A stretch of 64,000 bases of DNA from a virus, in the IMG/VR virus record IMGVR_UViG_3300027810_000002, positions 1 through 64,000 of that record. One strand, 5' to 3'. A program made the translations under genes and the position numbers. Positions 58,913 through 64,000 of this stretch are shown one piece after another. The first letter of the stretch is position 1. Each line of letters starts with the position of its first letter. The notes beneath the pieces are model-generated. The model saw only the letters and a program-made list of their open reading frames with translations. It searched no databases and was not told the origin of the DNA.

Positions 58913-60883
58913 TTATCTTATAATTTCAAGTTCGAATGTCTTGTTTATTTCGTCAACGCAAACTAATTCGATATATGGCTTATTGCTTAATAGATCTGTT
59001 TCGTTGATCGTATTTGTTAATTTCCAGTTACCTTTTTTACCTACGAATATATTAATTTTATTGTTATCCATGTGATCAATTGAAGTTTTAAAAGTTAATT
59101 TAATAACTTGTCCTACTTTAACTGGAATAACACTATCATCTAAGTATATATCTAAATCTCTTACAAAGTCCTCGTCTTCGGTATATACTCTAATTAAATT
59201 ATCATATCTTTTTATTCTTGTCCAAATACCTGTGATATCCGCTTCTTGTGGATTCCATGCAAGATCTTTGTCTATTTTAACCTCAACTCCTTCGCTTACT
59301 AAATCATAGATATGCGCTTGATTAAGACTATATCCGTTGTTTACGTTTTGTATCTTTATTTTCTGAGGATTACTCTTATCTATTAAGATTCCGTTTCCTG
59401 CAGATATGACATCTGTGTTATATTGAATAGATGTTGGTATCTTCCCGTTAATAACTTGATTTAATCTATCGTTCGTCTTAGATATAATATCTAAAATAGA
59501 ACCAGCGTTTTTAAAGTTAAGTGAAGCGTCTTCTATAGATTGCTCTAATGCTATAACTTTAGCTGAAATAGAACTTTGATCAACCGAAGTCATCATTAAG
59601 TTTTCTAATTCATCAAGCCTGTCAGACATGATATTAAATCTATGACTTGCTTCTGCTAATATTTTAGCAGCGTTCTCTAAAGAACTTGTAGTATCAAAGA
59701 ATAAATCCATTGAGAATGTAGTAAAGTCATTGATGTTTGTTTCAATACCTACATTATCTAAAGAAGAATTAAATTTAACATTTAATTTTAGTGCAAATGC
59801 ATTACCATTTAAACCTGTTACTTCGTTTGGTTTGTATTTACTTAATTCCGGTAAGTACCATCCAGTACTATTCGGATCATTTTTAAAGTTATCTAATAAT
59901 ATAACTCCGTATAGGTTTGTTGTTCTGTTACCAGGGTTAGATTTAGAATATACATCATAGTATACTAAGATCGCATTAAATCTAAAGTCTCCACCTCTTT
60001 TTGAATAATCTTGAACTGTGTTAAGCTTTGCATCACCTTCAATAGCAGCATATGTTATTGGGCTCCATTCAATACCGTAATTATAGGTTGAATTTGGATC
60101 AATATCTATCGTACCGTTATTTGAATCTGCTAAAGACCCTAAGTCTATGTTAGCATCTGGATGTGCTTGTCCGTCTCTTCCGTTAATAAAAGAACCTGGT
60201 TCATATGACGTAGCAGTCGTGTTATAGCTTGAGTTTTTAAATAAAACAGTTGGAGTATATCCAGCCGAAGTTGGCACATTAATAAAGACTTCATTATAAG
60301 TATCACCATTATAATTTTTGTCATTAGTAACATCTACGTTTCCTAAGTATCTAACTACTTGACTATATTCTGATCCACTTTGTATTGAATCATCCTCTTC
60401 TACTACTCTATTATATCCTGACGCAGCTTCCTGTGAATTAGCTGGTCTTGTTCTAAATGCTCCAATTTCGTTTAACCACTTAAAAAAGATCTTTTCAGCA
60501 TCAGAAGAATATATTGAATTATCAAAATCGTCGTCTGTTAGTATAAAGTTTTCTAAGTTAAGGGCGTAGTTTTGGAACGTGTTGGCAAAATGACGGTTTG
60601 CATTATCGTCCGGGCTGTCTCCGTCGTAATTTGGTGCAATACCAGGTACTCCGTTAACAGGGGCCACTGGGCCACCTTCGAATAAATTATTAAATTGTAT
60701 GTAATTGTTTGTTGCTCCACCAGAAGGCTCGTCAACAACTGGTAAATCTAATAACGCGAATTTTGAATACTCAAAAACAATATCTGGATTATAATATGCA
60801 CGCGTTAAATCTCTAGCGGCGCTAGAGAAAGCATACATGGTACCTCCCTGTTCTTGAGGAATTCTAATTAATGGTGTAGCCAT
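58913..60883 (-). CDS. Tail/baseplate structural protein
   Basis: A 656-residue protein starting MATPLIRIPQEQGGTMYAFS, a conserved-looking N-terminus (RIPQ-GGTMYAFSSAARDLTRA) that I recall from baseplate proteins of marine T4-like phages without a firm name. The middle is beta-rich and Asn/Asp-rich; residues about 400-480 form a coiled coil (ASHRFNIMSDRLDELENLMM). The C-terminal domain carries INIFVGKKGNWKLTNT. It is probably trimeric through the coiled coil. Confidence 0.62.
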   Translation of the reverse strand: MATPLIRIPQEQGGTMYAFSSAARDLTRAYYNPDIVFEYSKFALLDLPVVDEPSGGATNNYIQFNNLFEGGPVAPVNGVPGIAPNYDGDSPDDNANRHFANTFQNYALNLENFILTDDDFDNSIYSSDAEKIFFKWLNEIGAFRTRPANSQEAASGYNRVVEEDDSIQSGSEYSQVVRYLGNVDVTNDKNYNGDTYNEVFINVPTSAGYTPTVLFKNSSYNTTATSYEPGSFINGRDGQAHPDANIDLGSLADSNNGTIDIDPNSTYNYGIEWSPITYAAIEGDAKLNTVQDYSKRGGDFRFNAILVYYDVYSKSNPGNRTTNLYGVILLDNFKNDPNSTGWYLPELSKYKPNEVTGLNGNAFALKLNVKFNSSLDNVGIETNINDFTTFSMDLFFDTTSSLENAAKILAEASHRFNIMSDRLDELENLMMTSVDQSSISAKVIALEQSIEDASLNFKNAGSILDIISKTNDRLNQVINGKIPTSIQYNTDVISAGNGILIDKSNPQKIKIQNVNNGYSLNQAHIYDLVSEGVEVKIDKDLAWNPQEADITGIWTRIKRYDNLIRVYTEDEDFVRDLDIYLDDSVIPVKVGQVIKLTFKTSIDHMDNNKINIFVGKKGNWKLTNTINETDLLSNKPYIELVCVDEINKTFELEIIR

Positions 60884-60900
60884 TTACTTATTTTATTTTT

Positions 60901-61458
60901 TTAATTAACAAAAACTAAATCAGTGTTAGCATGTGAAATAACATACCATAAAGAATTAACTTGTCTTAATGTTAACGTTCCGTTATTTTGAACTGTAAAG
61001 TTAGCTGAAACTCCTGCAACATTAGTTGCATCGATATCAAAGTCTCCGTCTGCGATAAAAGTTACACATTGTCCTTCTACTCCTAATGCAACAACATTTA
61101 CGTTTGATAAACCTGTAGCAGATCCGTCTAATACGTAAGTTGATTTAGTGTATATTGAAGGCATAACCGTTACTGATCCTGTAGACACAGAATAAATTAA
61201 ACCATCTTCTAAAGTTAACGCTCCATTTACTGTCATTGGCTTTAATACCGTAACTAATGTTGAATCCGCTGATAATACATTAGAGATATTTAACGATGAT
61301 GCCGCTACCGCTCCTGTAAGAGTTAGTGTTTGTGTGTTTACATCAAGTAAATTACCGATGCTAATTAGCTCATCGTTCATCTGTTGAAAATTGTCGTTTA
61401 ATACGATTCTCGACGAAGATAGACTGTCTGTTCCGTTGATTGTTGTGATACTTGCCAT
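60901..61458 (-). CDS. Small trimeric fibre-like tail protein
   Basis: A 185-residue protein. The N-terminus SSSRIVLNDNFQQMNDELIS is related to the adaptor segments of the two collagen fibres (N-x-NF-x-Q). The body is a Thr/Ser/Val-rich beta repeat (ATLTGAVAASSLNISN is inexact; the clear parts are TLTLTGAVAASSLNISNVLS and TVNGALTLEDGLIYSVSTG), followed by a small end domain (TFIADGDFDIDATNVAG; TLRQVNSLWYVISHA). Such short proteins can be whiskers or fibre tips. It lies among the large baseplate genes. Confidence 0.6.
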   Translation of the reverse strand: MASITTINGTDSLSSSRIVLNDNFQQMNDELISIGNLLDVNTQTLTLTGAVAASSLNISNVLSADSTLVTVLKPMTVNGALTLEDGLIYSVSTGSVTVMPSIYTKSTYVLDGSATGLSNVNVVALGVEGQCVTFIADGDFDIDATNVAGVSANFTVQNNGTLTLRQVNSLWYVISHANTDLVFVN

Positions 61459-61459
61459 T

Positions 61460-64000
61460 TTAGATTATTTTTAATATATTTTTATTTACTGTATTTTTGT
61501 TCCCGTTAGAATCCAATAGATCTAATGATATTGTATAATATCCCTTATCGCTAAATAGGTGAGTTAATATTGGATTACTATAATATATATCTTCGATATT
61601 TAATGTATTGTTAGTTAATTTCCATTGTTGACTAATTACCCCAGGCATATTAGTTAAATCGTAAGAAAATGTCAAATGATTTAAAAGATTTAATTCTGCC
61701 ATACTATTTATAATATAGGTATCGTCAAAACTAGGGTTATAACTTATAAAGTTTATTTGTCCTTTAATTCCTACAATATCTAATGGATCTAATGGTTCTT
61801 CATTTTCTTCTATGTTACTCATCCAAACAGATTTAAAATCGTATGTTCTTGTAGGTTCTTTACCAACTGCTAGTATGTATAATAATTGATCTTCAGTATT
61901 CGGGAAAGGTGTTGAATCTCCATCGACATCGAAGGGTAAGTTATCTTTTAATATTGGATTATAATTGAATTTAGAAAGTATTGGATGTTCGTTAGAATCT
62001 AAACTACTAAGTTCATCTACAATTAACTGCCATTGAGATGTCGCGTATGATGTCGGTGGAATTATATTTACTATTTCATAACTATCCCTTAATATTGCAC
62101 CAGTTACTGAATCTTCTTGTGTAATATTAATCCATTGATTACCAGGTAATGCCCATATTTGAAATGATGAATTAATATCTGATCCTACTCTTGTCATATC
62201 CCAAGTTACATTAGGACCGTCTGCCCATACATGTTTCTTAAGAGAAGCCCATTGGTATGGACCTGCCGTTTCATTAAATCCACTTGAACTACTAGAATCT
62301 AAAAATCTTCTAACAGTCGACGCTGGTATACCATATTCATCTTCATCGTAAATATAATTAGCTCGATCCATCGATAAATAATAAGTTCCTATTACATCCT
62401 GTACGGGTAGCATATTCTCTCTTGACCAACCCCAACTAGAACCAGCTGAATCCCATGAATGTTTATATCCTTTCCAATCTAATTTCTTTGTTGCTAACTG
62501 AGTTAATCCATAAACTTCAACGTTCTTGTTTTTAACTTCAACCGCGTCTTTTAATATTTTAGTACTCTTTACGTTATATAAATCATATAGGTTAGCTTCA
62601 ACCGTATACGATCCAACATACGGTAATGTCATCGGTAAATTAATATATTCTTCAATAGGTCCTCTGAAAGATCTTAGATAATTCTTTGGTCCTCTTAGTA
62701 CCCATTCAATTTCATAAACTCCGCGATGCCACCAGTTGTTCCAAGTTAATAAATGGTCTCCTGTGTCAGTAGCATCCATGAATGAAAATTCAGCAGCATC
62801 CCATTGATCTGATATTCCGTCAATTTGTAGGGTTATTGGAGCTCCGATTGGAATTCCATCAACCGTGTTGAATGTATCTAAATTACTGTTATAATATTCT
62901 GTATAAAAATCTGTAATAGATTCTGATATATTTAATTTATCTGCAGAAGGAATTGTATTAAAATCTTGACCAAATCCTGTAAGTCTATAATCGACTTTAC
63001 GTAAATCTTCAATAAATATGTTTCTTCCTTCTGGCTTTACAACTGGGTTAAATTCTATTCCAGCTGTTTGTGTTTTTATAGATTGCTGATTATTCCATAC
63101 GTTTTGATTAAATTGAGAAAAGTAATCACCTTCACCTGTTATATCTACTATCTTAGCTTGTAGTGGTAAGTAATCTTTTTGTAATTTCTTTTTTAATCCG
63201 TATAGTTTAATTAAAACCTCATCTGGAGAATAGTCAATAGTCTCTTTAACTGTTGGAATATCCCATTCATCCTGAAGACCTGTTGGTGTATTTAATCGAT
63301 ACACTAAACTAAACCTTGAAGTTTTCTTTTGATTTGAGTTTGGTAACTCTCCTCCTTTATTTTTGTCAGCTAAAAAACCAACGACATCTTGATTTGGAAC
63401 AGCAACTGCTTTTAGTTTTCCAAAGTTTTCAGATTGTTCGTTAACATTTAACCAATATTCTTTTAGTGTGATTTTATCGTATCCAAAGAAATCAATTGCA
63501 TTTAATAGAGCTTTATAAGTTCCAATAAATGGTTTGATTTGAGAAGCTTGTAAAAGCAACTCTTTACGTTTTTGGTTTAATATAATAAAATCAGGAGATT
63601 GTTCTTGTATGTTAGAGTCTTTAAATATAAAATAATCTAAGTCATCTAAGTTCATTCCCATGTTAGAAAGTAAAGTTCTTAATCTTTCATCCTCTCCTTC
63701 AACTTCACCGTATACTTTAATTTGTGCGATCTCTCTAGTTTCAACTCCATTAATCAATTCCGTTACGCTTAAAGTCCTAATATGAAAACCTTCAGTGTCA
63801 GAATTTAATGCAACCTGTGCAGTGATTGGAGTAGCTTTTAAATTATCTGTAACTACTTTAACACCGTTAGATGTTGATACTGAAGTAGTTGCTGGAAGTA
63901 GTTGACCTACCTGTGAATTATCTATCTGTATATATAATTCTCTAGCATCTTGTTTAGCGCTATATAAAAATACATCCTCACTTGTGTTATAATCATCTTT
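61460..64000 (-). CDS. Large tail/baseplate protein (5' part beyond right edge)
   Basis: The frame is open through the right edge: 81 further codons upstream of the TTG at 63755-63757 read in frame with no stop (KDDYNTSEDVFLYSAKQDAR ... LSVTELINGVETRE), so the TTG is not the start and the gene is 5'-truncated here. The visible 846 residues contain a tail-protein-I-like segment (KPFIGTYKALLNAIDFFGYD, then ITLKEYWLN). A long beta-rich region follows, with Trp-rich parts (AGSSWGWSRENM), and a PKD/Ig-like C-terminus (HLFSDKGYYTISLDLLDSNG). A baseplate wedge protein analogous to T4 gp7 is possible. Confidence 0.75.
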   Translation of the reverse strand, partial: KDDYNTSEDVFLYSAKQDARELYIQIDNSQVGQLLPATTSVSTSNGVKVVTDNLKATPITAQVALNSDTEGFHIRTLSVTELINGVETREIAQIKVYGEVEGEDERLRTLLSNMGMNLDDLDYFIFKDSNIQEQSPDFIILNQKRKELLLQASQIKPFIGTYKALLNAIDFFGYDKITLKEYWLNVNEQSENFGKLKAVAVPNQDVVGFLADKNKGGELPNSNQKKTSRFSLVYRLNTPTGLQDEWDIPTVKETIDYSPDEVLIKLYGLKKKLQKDYLPLQAKIVDITGEGDYFSQFNQNVWNNQQSIKTQTAGIEFNPVVKPEGRNIFIEDLRKVDYRLTGFGQDFNTIPSADKLNISESITDFYTEYYNSNLDTFNTVDGIPIGAPITLQIDGISDQWDAAEFSFMDATDTGDHLLTWNNWWHRGVYEIEWVLRGPKNYLRSFRGPIEEYINLPMTLPYVGSYTVEANLYDLYNVKSTKILKDAVEVKNKNVEVYGLTQLATKKLDWKGYKHSWDSAGSSWGWSRENMLPVQDVIGTYYLSMDRANYIYDEDEYGIPASTVRRFLDSSSSSGFNETAGPYQWASLKKHVWADGPNVTWDMTRVGSDINSSFQIWALPGNQWINITQEDSVTGAILRDSYEIVNIIPPTSYATSQWQLIVDELSSLDSNEHPILSKFNYNPILKDNLPFDVDGDSTPFPNTEDQLLYILAVGKEPTRTYDFKSVWMSNIEENEEPLDPLDIVGIKGQINFISYNPSFDDTYIINSMAELNLLNHLTFSYDLTNMPGVISQQWKLTNNTLNIEDIYYSNPILTHLFSDKGYYTISLDLLDSNGNKNTVNKNILKII

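Noticed and set aside
1-64000. Many open frames on the plus strand (for example 5000-5434, 9702-10103, 35783-36316)
   Set aside because: They lie antisense within well-supported minus-strand genes, have shadow-like compositions rich in S, L, F and I, and lack promoters and neighbours in the same direction.

Overview
This window is a stretch of a large T4-like myovirus genome (Tevenvirinae-type core genes, strongly diverged). Essentially every gene lies on the minus strand. The DNA is AT-rich, starts are usually preceded by A/T-rich leaders without a clear Shine-Dalgarno sequence, and starts are tightly packed with 1-17 nt overlaps. This fits a phage of a low-GC Bacteroidota host, perhaps a flavobacterium; the host is an inference. 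The phage identity rests on recognisable homologues of T4 gp20, gp4, gp55, gp15, gp46/47, gp33, gp41, UvsX, gp43, gp45, NrdA/B, beta-glucosyltransferase, UvsW, UvsY, gp61 and gp32.

Layout in base order (transcription runs right to left). 1-4118: virion genes (portal gp20, cut by the left edge; gp4; a gp55-type late sigma factor; an unknown protein; gp15). 4138-13058: replication and recombination (gp46, gp47, gp33-like, gp41, a 2OG-Fe(II) oxygenase, UvsX, the C-terminal half of DNA polymerase, sliding clamp gp45). 13181-20676: two small late-type genes, NrdA, NrdB, the N-terminal half of DNA polymerase, dUTPase, a beta-glucosyltransferase-like enzyme and small genes. 20757-23061: small genes plus an RmlB-like dehydratase and a cytidylyltransferase. 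23157-36282: an island of proteins that mostly share an N-terminal leader resembling the T4 capsid-targeting sequence. 36325-41571: UvsW, UvsY, primase gp61, gp32 and a RuvC-like resolvase. 41572-64000: tail, baseplate and fibre genes, including two collagen-like fibres and a possible spanin; the last gene runs off the right edge.

The most interesting system is the 23-36 kb island. About ten otherwise unrelated proteins start with variants of M-K-H-I-K-L-F-E-x-F-V-N-E-A. This resembles the leader that sends T4 internal proteins into the prohead, where the gp21 protease removes it after (I/L)-x-E. Two very large proteins (1008 and 746 residues), and some enzymes, also carry internal copies of the cleavage-like segment E-S-V-V-N-E-A-K. 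They look like polyproteins that the prohead protease would cut into several packaged pieces. The cargo includes two nucleotidyltransferase/ligase-like enzymes, one fused to an NMN-adenylyltransferase-like domain, and an esterase-like domain. My reading is a capsid-delivered set of effectors injected with the DNA.

Regulation is partly readable. Five intergenic sites carry TTGAAACT-N16-TATAAT/C (one with a weaker -35), ahead of gp41, gp45, gp32 and two small-gene operons. A GATATATA element lies upstream of eight virion or cargo starts, and TATAAATA (the T4 late consensus) is upstream of gp20 and gp45. Three near-identical terminator-plus-promoter cassettes recur at 20.7, 21.0 and 33.3 kb. DNA polymerase is split into two genes about 4.8 kb apart, with gp45 and nrdAB between them. 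No gene-free stretch exceeds about 150 bases. I saw no tRNA, rRNA, CRISPR array, insertion sequence, integrase or homing endonuclease.
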